This document shows, in pieces, positions 35,833-43,885 of a stretch of DNA of 47,304 nucleotides (position 1 is the first letter of the stretch; each line of letters begins with the position of its first letter). The position numbers and the translations under genes are program-made. The notes beneath the pieces were generated by a model. It had not been told where the DNA came from. It made no database searches and saw only the letters and a program-made list of their open reading frames with translations. This DNA comes from an uncultured Marinoscillum sp. (GTDB lineage Bacteria; Bacteroidota; Bacteroidia; Cytophagales; Cyclobacteriaceae), in the NCBI GenBank assembly GCA_902605755.1, contig CACLDR010000011.1, positions 1-47,304 on the forward strand, in the 5' to 3' direction.

Positions 35833-36807
35833 CTATCCCTCTCTTACAATTAAGCCATGCGCAAAATGATTGAAAATCTCAAGTCCGTCTTTATTACAAT
35901 CTATCACTTTAAGTAATCTAAATGCCTTATCAAAATAAGCATTCATCTTTATTTTTACTCGGTTGGGGATTTTCAATCGATCATAAATATTTTTTACAGC
36001 AGCTACTTTTTCTTTGGGGTCTGCATCTCGTATACTGACCCAACCCTTCAACTGGCGACGCACGTCAGTTCCTGCAAGGTCTAGAGCATTGATCATTAAA
36101 AATGTTTTTTTATTGGCAATAATATCGCCCCCTACTTGTTTGCCTACCTTCTGATGATCTCCGTAAACATCTAAATAATCATCCATCAACTGAAAACCCA
36201 GCCCAAGATTTTCTCCTACCTCATAAAGCTGCTGTTGATTCTTACGATCAAAGCCGCCCATCAATCCTCCTAATTCCATACTAAACCCAAGCAATACAGC
36301 AGTCTTTAATCTAATCATCTCCAAATAATCCGTTTGAGAAACCTCAGAATATTGTTCAAAATCCATATCCAATTGCTGACCTTCACAGACCTGTAAAGCA
36401 GTTTCATTAAATCGGTTGATGGCTATTGACAAGTGGCCAGGACTGATCTTAGTCATAAGCTGATAAGCCTTGACAAACATCGCATCTCCACTTAAAATAG
36501 CAGTGTTCTGATTCCATTTTTCATGAACTGCTGGTTGACCTCTTCGAAGCGGGGCAACATCCATAATGTCATCATGCATCAAAGTAAAATTATGAAACAC
36601 CTCAACGGCTATAGCTGGATCTAATATTTGTGAGGTTAGTGATCCTCTTAGCTGTGCTGTTAATAAAACTAATAAGGGCCTAAACCGCTTCCCTCCCATA
36701 GCCAATAAGTAGCTAATGGGCTCATACAGGTTCTTGGGCTGTACCTTGAGATCTAATTGAGCCAAGCGTGTATCAATTGATTTTCGTAAGGCAATTATTG
36801 ATTCCAT
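35833..36807 (-). CDS. Polyprenyl diphosphate synthase (short chain likely)
   Basis: The enzyme condenses isopentenyl diphosphate units onto an allylic starter. The 324-residue product shows GGKRFRPLLVLL (38-49), the first aspartate-rich motif DDIMD (79-83) and the second DDYLD within GFQLMDDYLDVYGD. The Phe five residues before the first motif (FTLMHDDIMD) suggests a short product such as farnesyl or geranylgeranyl diphosphate, not a long quinone chain. That is inference from known chain-length rules. It sits between rnr (115 bp upstream) and a rhomboid gene. No menaquinone or carotenoid genes are nearby to define its pathway. Confidence 0.9.
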   Translation of the reverse strand: MESIIALRKSIDTRLAQLDLKVQPKNLYEPISYLLAMGGKRFRPLLVLLTAQLRGSLTSQILDPAIAVEVFHNFTLMHDDIMDVAPLRRGQPAVHEKWNQNTAILSGDAMFVKAYQLMTKISPGHLSIAINRFNETALQVCEGQQLDMDFEQYSEVSQTDYLEMIRLKTAVLLGFSMELGGLMGGFDRKNQQQLYEVGENLGLGFQLMDDYLDVYGDHQKVGKQVGGDIIANKKTFLMINALDLAGTDVRRQLKGWVSIRDADPKEKVAAVKNIYDRLKIPNRVKIKMNAYFDKAFRLLKVIDCNKDGLEIFNHFAHGLIVREG

Positions 36808-36922
36808 TTACTTTGTATTAAGCTTATAATTAAAAAAGGATATGAATAACTTCCCTCTCCCTGACTTCAAACTTCTAAGTTAGTCCTATCTAAAAAAAAT
36901 CAATCAAATATTTTGAAATAGG

Positions 36923-39085
36923 TTAATTTTTAACCCAAAGCAAATCTATTGTTCTCCGTTCTATGTCTGTTTTTAATACCTTAACATGAATTTCATCACC
37001 CAAAGAAACTATTCGCCCTGTCCGTCTTCCAACAATCCTATATTGCTTCTCATCGTATTGAAACTGATCATATTCTATATCTGCAATTCTAATCATTCCC
37101 TCACATTTAGTGATACTTATTTCCACAAATAATCCCCACTCAGTGATTCCTGATACAATCCCGTCAAAAGTTCCTCCCAGCATCTCAGACATAAATTCAA
37201 CCTGCTTAAATTTTATAGAAGCTCTTTCAGCCTCAGCAGCCCTTTTTTCTCTGTCTGATGAATGAATACATTTTTGTTCAATAAGCTCTTTTTCTTGAAG
37301 ATTTTCCCCTTCCAAATAATCCCAAAGTAACCTATGAACCATTAAATCTGGATACCTTCGAATGGGAGAAGTAAAATGGGTATAATGATCAAAAGACAGG
37401 CCAAAATGACCCCTAGGATCTGTGGTATATAGAGCTTTAGCCATAGATCTGATGGCTATAGATTCTAAGACGTTCTGTTCTGGCTTACCCTGTATGTCTG
37501 CAAATAACTTATTTAGGTTTTTGGATATTCCTCCTTGAGTTGGAAATTGATATCCAAACCTATTGGCAAACCTTGAGAAATTATCAAATTTTTCAGGATC
37601 AGGGTCATTGTGAACTCGAAATACAAAAGGAAGACCTCCCTCTTGTTGTTTTTCTTTCCCCTTATCAAAAATAAAAGTAGCTACCTCTCTATTTGCCAAT
37701 AACATGAACTCTTCAATCATCTTGTGAGCTTCTTTTCGCTCTTTGGGTATAACTTCCAAAGGCTTTCCTTTCTCATCTAATTTAAATTTTACTTCTACTG
37801 ATTCAAAGTTTACTGCTCCGTTAGCAAAACGCTGATCTCTAATTTTTCCAGCAAGGTCATTAAGGAGTAATATTTCCTCTTGATAATCTCCAACACTTCC
37901 TTCAATAATTTCTTGAGCATCTTCATAAGTAAACCTTCGATCCGAATAGATGACCGTTTTTCCAAACCACTTATCAAATACTTTTCCTTGACCATTGATT
38001 TCAAAAACTGCTGAGAAGGTTAATTTCTCTTCTTTAGGACGTAATGAGCAAAGATTATTAGATAACTTTTCTGGTAACATCGGTATTGTTCTATCTACCA
38101 GATAAACAGACGTTGCCCGTTCAAAAGCCTCTTTTTCGAGCAATGAATCGGGTTTGACGTAATGAGAGACATCTGCTATGTGTACCCCTACTTGAAAATG
38201 TCCATTATTTAGTTCTTTAACAGATAGGGCATCATCAAAATCCTTCGCCTCGTGAGGGTCAATGGTAAAGGTGACCTCTTTTCTGAAATCTCTACGCTTA
38301 TTTATTTCCTCTTTTGAAATGGCTACTGGAATGAGCGCTGCCGCTGCTTCGACTGTTTTGGAAAATTCCAAAGGCAGACCATATTCTGCAATTATCGCAT
38401 GAATCTCCGTATTGTTTTCTCCTGCTTGACCCAAGACATGGGTTATACTTCCAAGGGGACTTTTATTTTCATTATTAGGCCATTTATCAACTTTTACTAA
38501 AACCTTATCATTATGAATGGCCTTTTTAAATTTTTGTGGATAGACTAATACGTCGAAAAACACATTCCTATTATCTAATACCACAAAACCAAATTTCCGT
38601 GATACTTCCAGTCGCCCTACAAATTCGTTTTTGAACCGCTTTATTATGGAAATTACACGCCCCTCAGCTCGTTGACTGGCTTTTGCCACACTCGTGATTT
38701 GAATAGTAACAGTATCTCCATGCATCGCAAAGTTCAAGTCTTTAGATTTTACCCAAATATCATCAGGAAGTGAATCCACCATGATATAGGCAAACTTGGG
38801 ATTGACATGATCCACCGTACCCTCATAATAAATAGGCTCTACAGCAGTAATCCATCTGCCGTCAGGTACACGGCGCAGCTGATCTTCGGCTTCCATTTTA
38901 AATAATAATTTCTTTACAAAATCTTTGGATTTTCCATCCCGTATTCTCAAAAGTTTAACTAACTGACTTAGACTAAACGACTCATTGGGACTATTTTGAA
39001 AATGTAGTTTTACTTCGTTTTTGATATTTATTTTAACCCGTGGCATTTTGCCATGAATACTTGATGATTTCTTTTTTCTAGACAT
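36923..39085 (-). CDS. rnr: Ribonuclease R
   Basis: RNase R is a 3'-5' exoribonuclease able to degrade structured RNA. The 720-residue product has an N-terminal winged helix (about 10-75), cold-shock domains (RVPDGRW, GTVDHVNPKFAYI), the RNB catalytic domain and a C-terminal S1 domain (GTFDGIVSGITEWGLFVEI). The catalytic acid cluster lies in FTIDPHEAKDFDDALSV, and the DHYTHFTSPIRRYPDL segment is diagnostic. The start was placed at MSRKKKSSS (39085), a typical basic opening. The frame extends 33 codons further to 39184, but that part (Cys- and basic-rich) does not match the family. No TAnnTTTG box was found upstream. Confidence 0.95.
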   Translation of the reverse strand: MSRKKKSSSIHGKMPRVKINIKNEVKLHFQNSPNESFSLSQLVKLLRIRDGKSKDFVKKLLFKMEAEDQLRRVPDGRWITAVEPIYYEGTVDHVNPKFAYIMVDSLPDDIWVKSKDLNFAMHGDTVTIQITSVAKASQRAEGRVISIIKRFKNEFVGRLEVSRKFGFVVLDNRNVFFDVLVYPQKFKKAIHNDKVLVKVDKWPNNENKSPLGSITHVLGQAGENNTEIHAIIAEYGLPLEFSKTVEAAAALIPVAISKEEINKRRDFRKEVTFTIDPHEAKDFDDALSVKELNNGHFQVGVHIADVSHYVKPDSLLEKEAFERATSVYLVDRTIPMLPEKLSNNLCSLRPKEEKLTFSAVFEINGQGKVFDKWFGKTVIYSDRRFTYEDAQEIIEGSVGDYQEEILLLNDLAGKIRDQRFANGAVNFESVEVKFKLDEKGKPLEVIPKERKEAHKMIEEFMLLANREVATFIFDKGKEKQQEGGLPFVFRVHNDPDPEKFDNFSRFANRFGYQFPTQGGISKNLNKLFADIQGKPEQNVLESIAIRSMAKALYTTDPRGHFGLSFDHYTHFTSPIRRYPDLMVHRLLWDYLEGENLQEKELIEQKCIHSSDREKRAAEAERASIKFKQVEFMSEMLGGTFDGIVSGITEWGLFVEISITKCEGMIRIADIEYDQFQYDEKQYRIVGRRTGRIVSLGDEIHVKVLKTDIERRTIDLLWVKN

Positions 39086-39602
39086 ATGTTTTTGATACAT
39101 GCGCGCACTGTAATCTTTCTTAACAACAGGCAAGTCTTTCAATTTAAATAAGCTTGATCTAGGGCAAACACATCCCCTTGACAATAATTCCCTACTTGCA
39201 TCGGAACCATATTCTCACTGTAATATACCTAATTGACCTTAAAACCATCAATGTTTGATTTATTCGAATCGAAATCATATAGGGTTACTAATAGATCCAA
39301 AAACTTAGAGTTTTTTTGTCTTCAACTTACCAAGGTCAATTGTATTGATGTGCCGTACCTCCCAAAGCTTTTTACCTGAAAAATCTTAGGTTTGACAAAT
39401 CACTACAAATTGACAAGCATATGCCAACTCAGAAAAAGAAAATAAAATTTTTTGCCATTATAAATACATAATTTTAAATACTATTGATTGAATTTTGTCA
39501 CTAGAGATTTCTTAAAATCACTCTACAATTTAGCGCCCTCACAATTTTAAAAAAAAGAAACTGAGAATGGTCCTATCCTCAAACTCACGGGATGCCCCTG
39601 CA

Positions 39603-39621
39603 GAAAAATCGATGATTTTTC
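39603..39621. repeat. Hairpin A, arm GAAAAATC
   Basis: A perfect 8-bp stem, GAAAAATC (39603-39610) with GATTTTTC (39614-39621), encloses a 3-nt loop. Its arm sequence is shared with hairpin B 34 bases further on. Confidence 0.7.
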
Positions 39622-39654
39622 CTAATTCAGCCTAAATGCCTCCTTTTTAAATGC

Positions 39655-39675
39655 AAAAATCACTCGTTGATTTTT
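39655..39675. repeat. Hairpin B, arm AAAAATCA
   Basis: A perfect 8-bp stem, AAAAATCA (39655-39662) with TGATTTTT (39668-39675), encloses a 5-nt loop. The core AAAAATC/GATTTTT is identical to hairpin A, and both are preceded by TGCA or a close variant on the plus strand. Confidence 0.7.
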
Positions 39676-39994
39676 ACCCTTACTGCACAACTAGATAGCT
39701 TTTCTCTTCAAATGCTGTCTTAATTTTTCAAGGGGGGTTTTAAAGCTTAAAAATACTCTGATCTTTTTAATATCAATAATCAATAAATAATTTAATTTCA
39801 CACTCGTAAATGCAAACCCCCATTTAATTTTAGCTTTTCAATATAACTTAAGTTTGAAGCATTAATCGACGAGGGAAGATAAATATATTTCTCATTATAA
39901 TTTGCCTTCTAAAATAAAGACTAATCCAAAATTTATAGATAAAATATAAAATTTCAGAACTTATACATTCAATTAAAGTCAAAGATACCGTTTC

Positions 39995-40258
39995 TTAGCT
40001 AGGAATGGCATGGAGTAATGAAGTTTTTCGATCCCCATTGGACCCTTTAAAGGCAACTAAAGTAGTATCTAAACTGCTCTTATTCCAATTGGTTGAATAA
40101 ACTAGCCATAAATCATCTTTATTTGATTGTAAAATCGCTTTAGTAACTTGACCAATGAGCGAATAAAGAATATTTTTTTCATCTATGCACAAAAAGGTCA
40201 AAAGGTTCTCGAAAAATACAGTAGGATAATTCGAAAAATAATAATGTGATAATAACAT
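39995..40258 (-). CDS. Hypothetical 87-residue open frame, possibly a gene remnant
   Basis: A minus-strand frame from ATG 40258 to the stop at 39995. The second half (DLWLVYSTNWNKSS, LVAFKGSNGDRKTSL) has a reasonable protein composition, while the first half is ordinary for AT-rich DNA. There is no signal peptide, no membrane helix and no known motif. It lies 44 bp downstream of lipB in the same direction, so it could be the 3' end of a lost gene or chance. Confidence 0.25.
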   Translation of the reverse strand: MLLSHYYFSNYPTVFFENLLTFLCIDEKNILYSLIGQVTKAILQSNKDDLWLVYSTNWNKSSLDTTLVAFKGSNGDRKTSLLHAIPS

Positions 40259-40302
40259 ACCATATGATCATAAAATATTATTCTACATGGCCGATTGATT
40301 AG

Positions 40303-41031
40303 CTATTGCATTCCAAGACCATCCTTTTTCCATTGCATTTTGAAAAGTTCTGAAATATTCTTGCGAAGCCTTTCTTCCACCTCATCAAAGACTATCAGTC
40401 TACCGAGTTCTTGATGCATAGAGGTAACCGCTTTATCACCAATACCACAAGGAATAATATTTTTAAAATACTCAAGGTCTACATTGACATTTAATGCAAG
40501 CCCATGCATAGTAACCCATCTGCTCGACTTAACTCCAAAAGCACATATTTTTCTTGCTTTAAGAGGATCATTTTCGTCTAACCAAACCCCCGTCAATCCC
40601 TCAATTCTTCCGGTTACCATTCCATAAGAAGCTAAAGTTCGAATTACCGCCTCCTCCAAAAATCTTAGATATTTATGAATATCGGTAAAAAAATTATCTA
40701 AATCAAGAATCGGATATCCTACAAGCTGACCCGGCCCATGATAAGTTATATCACCTCCACGACTTATACGGTGATAGGTAGCACCCTTATCACGCAGTCC
40801 AACTTTATTTAATAACAAATGATCTTCCTTACCACTTTTACCTAATGTATAGACATGAGGATGATAAACGAAAAGTAAATAGTTGGGTGTAACTTCTTGC
40901 TGATCTACAGGCCGATTCCTATTTTTAATTTTTAAGTCTACAATCTTCTTAAAAAGCTTTTTCTGGTAGGCAAGCCCCTTTACGTAATCTAATAATCCCA
41001 AATGTCTAAATTCTACAACTTTGTTTTGCAT
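40303..41031 (-). CDS. lipB: Octanoyl-[acyl carrier protein]:protein octanoyltransferase
   Basis: LipB transfers octanoyl groups from ACP to lipoyl domains, the first step of lipoic acid synthesis. The 242-residue product has the family motif RGGDITYHGPGQLVGYPI and the catalytic Cys in IPCGIGDKAVTSM. The catalytic Lys is in ICAFGVKSSRWVTMHG. The length is normal. The ATG at 41031 shares one base with the manA stop (TGATG); an in-frame TTG at 41034 is less likely. Pairing with manA has no clear pathway logic and may only reflect operon structure. LipA is not in this window. Confidence 0.95.
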   Translation of the reverse strand: MQNKVVEFRHLGLLDYVKGLAYQKKLFKKIVDLKIKNRNRPVDQQEVTPNYLLFVYHPHVYTLGKSGKEDHLLLNKVGLRDKGATYHRISRGGDITYHGPGQLVGYPILDLDNFFTDIHKYLRFLEEAVIRTLASYGMVTGRIEGLTGVWLDENDPLKARKICAFGVKSSRWVTMHGLALNVNVDLEYFKNIIPCGIGDKAVTSMHQELGRLIVFDEVEERLRKNISELFKMQWKKDGLGMQ

Positions 41032-42005
41032 CAATCAATATAGGTTTCCAAAAGTACAACCTCAGCATCCGCCTTAATTTCATAATTTAATAACATAGCA
41101 GGAATCAAAGCTGTTTCTCCTTTTACTAAAACAGTCTCCTCTTCACCTTTTACTATTTTTGCTGAACCCTCAATACAAATATAAATTTTGAACCCTGCTA
41201 CTTGAGGTGCATTTAATACTTTATTTTGTGTCAAATTGAGCTTGTTTGTCACGAAATATGGACAAGACACTAATGGCACTCTTTTATTCAATCCCCGATC
41301 ATAATTGGTTTTATAATTTAATTCGTAGGTAAAATCTATTGCGTCCAACGATTCCTCAAAATGCAAGATCCGCTTATTCCCTTGATCATCCGTTCGATTA
41401 AAGTCATCTATACGATAGGTGATATCAGAGGTTTGCTGTATTTCAGCAATTAAAATCCCTTTCCCAATCGTATGTATTCTGCCTGCAGGTAGAAAAAAAA
41501 CATCTCCTTTGGCGACATGTTCTTTATTCAATACTTCCATTAAATTCCCAGATGCTAATTTTATTAAATATTCTTCTCTGGACACAGATTTATTAAACCC
41601 AGTAATCAGAGATGCCTGCTTATCTGCTTGCAAAACATACCACATTTCCGTTTTTCCCGAACCTTGATGCCTTTTTTTTGCCAATGAATCATCTGGATGT
41701 ACTTGAATGGAAAGATCCTTATTTGCATCAATGAATTTAATTAACAAAGGGAAATCTGAACCAAATTTTTCATATAATTCTATACCCATAATGGCAGCCC
41801 CGTTTTGCGCTAGAAGCGATTTAAGATCCCAGCCTTCCCAATAACCATTACTTACCACTGAAATATCTCCAGGTAGGGCAGAAAGCTCCCATGTTTCCCC
41901 ACAGTTAGGCAATTCACCAAAATCTTTATTAAGAAATGTTTTAATCTTATTTCCTCCCCAAATCTTATCTTTGTAGATAGATTTAAATTTTAATGGATAG
42001 GCCAT
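41031..42005 (-). CDS. manA: Mannose-6-phosphate isomerase, class I
   Basis: ManA interconverts mannose-6-phosphate and fructose-6-phosphate, linking glycolysis to mannose-derived sugars. The 324-residue product is a cupin of the short type I class: KDKIWGGNKIKTFL near the start, GETWELSAL, then the zinc-site segments LSIQVHPDD and KTEMWYVL (His and Glu ligands). FFLPAGRIHTIGKG supplies a further His, and EIQQTSDITYRIDDFNR is diagnostic. It lacks the longer middle domain of the E. coli enzyme. A TAAATTTG box lies 20 bp before the start. Its stop overlaps the lipB start. Confidence 0.94.
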   Translation of the reverse strand: MAYPLKFKSIYKDKIWGGNKIKTFLNKDFGELPNCGETWELSALPGDISVVSNGYWEGWDLKSLLAQNGAAIMGIELYEKFGSDFPLLIKFIDANKDLSIQVHPDDSLAKKRHQGSGKTEMWYVLQADKQASLITGFNKSVSREEYLIKLASGNLMEVLNKEHVAKGDVFFLPAGRIHTIGKGILIAEIQQTSDITYRIDDFNRTDDQGNKRILHFEESLDAIDFTYELNYKTNYDRGLNKRVPLVSCPYFVTNKLNLTQNKVLNAPQVAGFKIYICIEGSAKIVKGEEETVLVKGETALIPAMLLNYEIKADAEVVLLETYID

Positions 42006-42024
42006 ACAGAATAGTTTTTTTGAA

Positions 42025-42032
42025 CAAATTTA
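42025..42032 (-). promoter_or_regulatory. Candidate -7 box TAAATTTG for manA-lipB
   Basis: A perfect TAnnTTTG match on the minus strand 19 bases before the manA ATG. A TTTG at 42058-42061 could be the -33 element, but the 25-nt spacer is longer than usual. Confidence 0.45.
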
Positions 42033-42313
42033 AGGGAAAATGAAAGAAATCATGAATCAAAAATATCTAGAATTTGGGGATAAATTTATAATATAACTAT
42101 AGTTCTACACGAGTAAAATTAGATTTTATGCTGATCCTTTATAGAAACTGATGAGTTTTCTGTCAAGCTGATATATCGTAAAAGTAACGTTAACTGACTA
42201 ACTCAAATTTATTCTTTCATAAAAATGTTATCTGTGCTAAACTTAAGTAAATCCACCAAAAAAATTGGAGATGAAACCATTGATTTTCCTCAAGGTCCTA
42301 TTGATTAATTAAG
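42033..42313. other. Intergenic region between manA and purM
   Basis: AT-rich DNA with no recognisable gene, tRNA or strong hairpin. It should hold the end of the purM transcript and the upstream part of the manA-lipB promoter. Confidence 0.5.
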
Positions 42314-43480
42314 TTAAATATATTCAAAAGAGCCATTGGGCGTTTGAATAACGAGCTCTTTAATCGCTGATGCCTCTACCCGTCCCACCACTTGCGCATT
42401 CACATTAAAAGACTCTGAAATTTCAATAAGATCATCTGCTACCTGTTCGGGCACATAAAGTTCAAATCTATGACCCATATTAAATACCTGATACATTTCA
42501 CGCCAACTCGTAGTACTCTCATTTTGAATTAAAGAAAACAAAAGAGGTACCTCAAAAAGATTATTTTTTGTGATTTTTAGTTGATCGACAAAGTGCAAGA
42601 TTTTTGTTTGACCACCTCCACTACAGTGGACCATCCCATGGATTTGATCATGGTGCTCAGTTAAAATTGCTTTGATGATGGGAGCATACGTTCGTGTAGG
42701 AGAAAGAACCAGTTTACCTACATTCAAATTAGTGCTTTCCACAGGGTCAGTGAGGAATTTTGTTCCACTAAAAATTAAGTCCAATGGTATCGATGGATCA
42801 AAAGCTTCAGGATATTTTGATTGATATATCTTTGAAAACACATCATGCCTTGCTGAAGTAAGGCCATTACTTCCCATTCCACCGTTGTATGCCGACTCAT
42901 AACTAGCCTGACCAAAAGAGGAAAGACCTACGATTACATCTCCTGGGATGATGTTGGCATTATCAATAACCCTGCTCCTTGGCATTCTCGCCGTTACCGT
43001 GCTGTCAACAATAAGGGTACGTACCAAATCTCCAACATCTGCGGTTTCACCACCCGTTGAAATAATATCAATCCCTTGATTTCTCAACATTTCTAAGACC
43101 TCTTCTGTCCCTTCTATCACTGCTGCAATTACTTCTGCGGGTATTTTATTTTTGTTTCTACCAATGGTACTTGATAGCAATATATTCTCTGTGCAACCAA
43201 CGCACAACAGATCATCTGTATTCATGACCACCGCATCCTGAGCAATACCTTTCCAAACAGACATATCTCCTGTTTCCCTCCAATACATGTAGGCCAAGGA
43301 AGACTTAGTTCCTGCTCCATCAGCATGCATTATGGCACAATAATCTTCATTTTTTGCTAAAAGATCAGGAACTATTTTACAGAAAGCTTTAGGGAAAAGT
43401 CCCTTATCTATATTTGAAATCGCCTCATGAACATCTTCTTTAATGGCTGAAACTCCTCGTTGTGCATACCTATTTGACAT
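42314..43480 (-). CDS. purM: Phosphoribosylformylglycinamidine cyclo-ligase (AIR synthase)
   Basis: PurM closes the imidazole ring in step five of purine synthesis with ATP. The 388-residue product has the family segments IMHADGAGTKSSLAYMYW, DAVVMNTDDLLCVGCTE and IDIISTGGETADVGDLV. VIVGLSSFGQASYESAYNGG and the C-terminal VFNMGHRFELYVPE are also present. It belongs to the longer (about 390-residue) Bacteroidota form. The start was placed at MSNRYAQRG (43480), the usual opening. The open frame continues 75 codons upstream to 43705 and encodes an unrelated hydrophobic stretch, discussed as a finding. A single-gene unit. Confidence 0.92.
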   Translation of the reverse strand: MSNRYAQRGVSAIKEDVHEAISNIDKGLFPKAFCKIVPDLLAKNEDYCAIMHADGAGTKSSLAYMYWRETGDMSVWKGIAQDAVVMNTDDLLCVGCTENILLSSTIGRNKNKIPAEVIAAVIEGTEEVLEMLRNQGIDIISTGGETADVGDLVRTLIVDSTVTARMPRSRVIDNANIIPGDVIVGLSSFGQASYESAYNGGMGSNGLTSARHDVFSKIYQSKYPEAFDPSIPLDLIFSGTKFLTDPVESTNLNVGKLVLSPTRTYAPIIKAILTEHHDQIHGMVHCSGGGQTKILHFVDQLKITKNNLFEVPLLFSLIQNESTTSWREMYQVFNMGHRFELYVPEQVADDLIEISESFNVNAQVVGRVEASAIKELVIQTPNGSFEYI

Positions 43481-43885
43481 AGTATATATTATAAGCTGCA
43501 AATATCGCAACTTAAATTTAATCATGGTACTGATTACACTAATGATTATGGACAACCCAACAACCAATACCAAGTTTAAAGTTAATCCATACTCAACTGA
43601 GATAAAACCAATAACTAGAGCACCAATAAAAAATCTTATAAAGCTTATTTTTGATACAGCCGCAATACCTAGATTGTTCCAAGAGGCCCATAACGGAAAC
43701 GGCATACGACAATCTTAGGCTCTTTTACATTTGGTATTCTGACCTCCAATTTCCGAATATAAAATTTTAAGAACAAAAAGTACCCTTAAATAGGACTAAT
43801 GCCAATTCTAGAATAAAATTTGAAATGATCAAAACTGACATTATATCAACACACTAAACCTAAGCGATAAATTTGTAGATTATAG
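43481..43885. other. 405-bp region upstream of purM with a hydrophobic reading frame
   Basis: From 43705 to 43481 the purM frame stays open upstream and would encode two membrane-helix-like segments (FFIGALVIGFISVEYG and LNLVLVVGLSIIISVIS). This may be a remnant of a small membrane protein or chance. The rest (43706-43885) is AT-rich and shows nothing clear. Confidence 0.4.

Larger units (their letters stand above)
39086..40302. other. 1.2-kb intergenic region with hairpins and possible gene debris
   Basis: No intact gene is evident between rnr and lipB. Minus-strand reading reveals short overlapping protein-like fragments at 39691-39896: one ends INASNLSYIEKLKLNGGL before a stop at 39798, and the other frame ends TPLEKLRQHLKRKAI at 39691. 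A weak 87-codon frame lies at 39995-40258. Two related hairpins (39603-39621 and 39655-39675) follow the fragments. Together they look like a decayed gene or element remnant, but no family was recognised. Nothing is seen at 39200-39540. Confidence 0.45.

Noticed and set aside
39086-39184. 33-codon N-terminal extension of RNase R
   Set aside because: Cys- and basic-rich residues unlike the family; MSRKKK at 39085 is the expected opening.
39256-39280. TTCGAATC string resembling a tRNA T loop
   Set aside because: No acceptor, D or anticodon stems can be formed around it.
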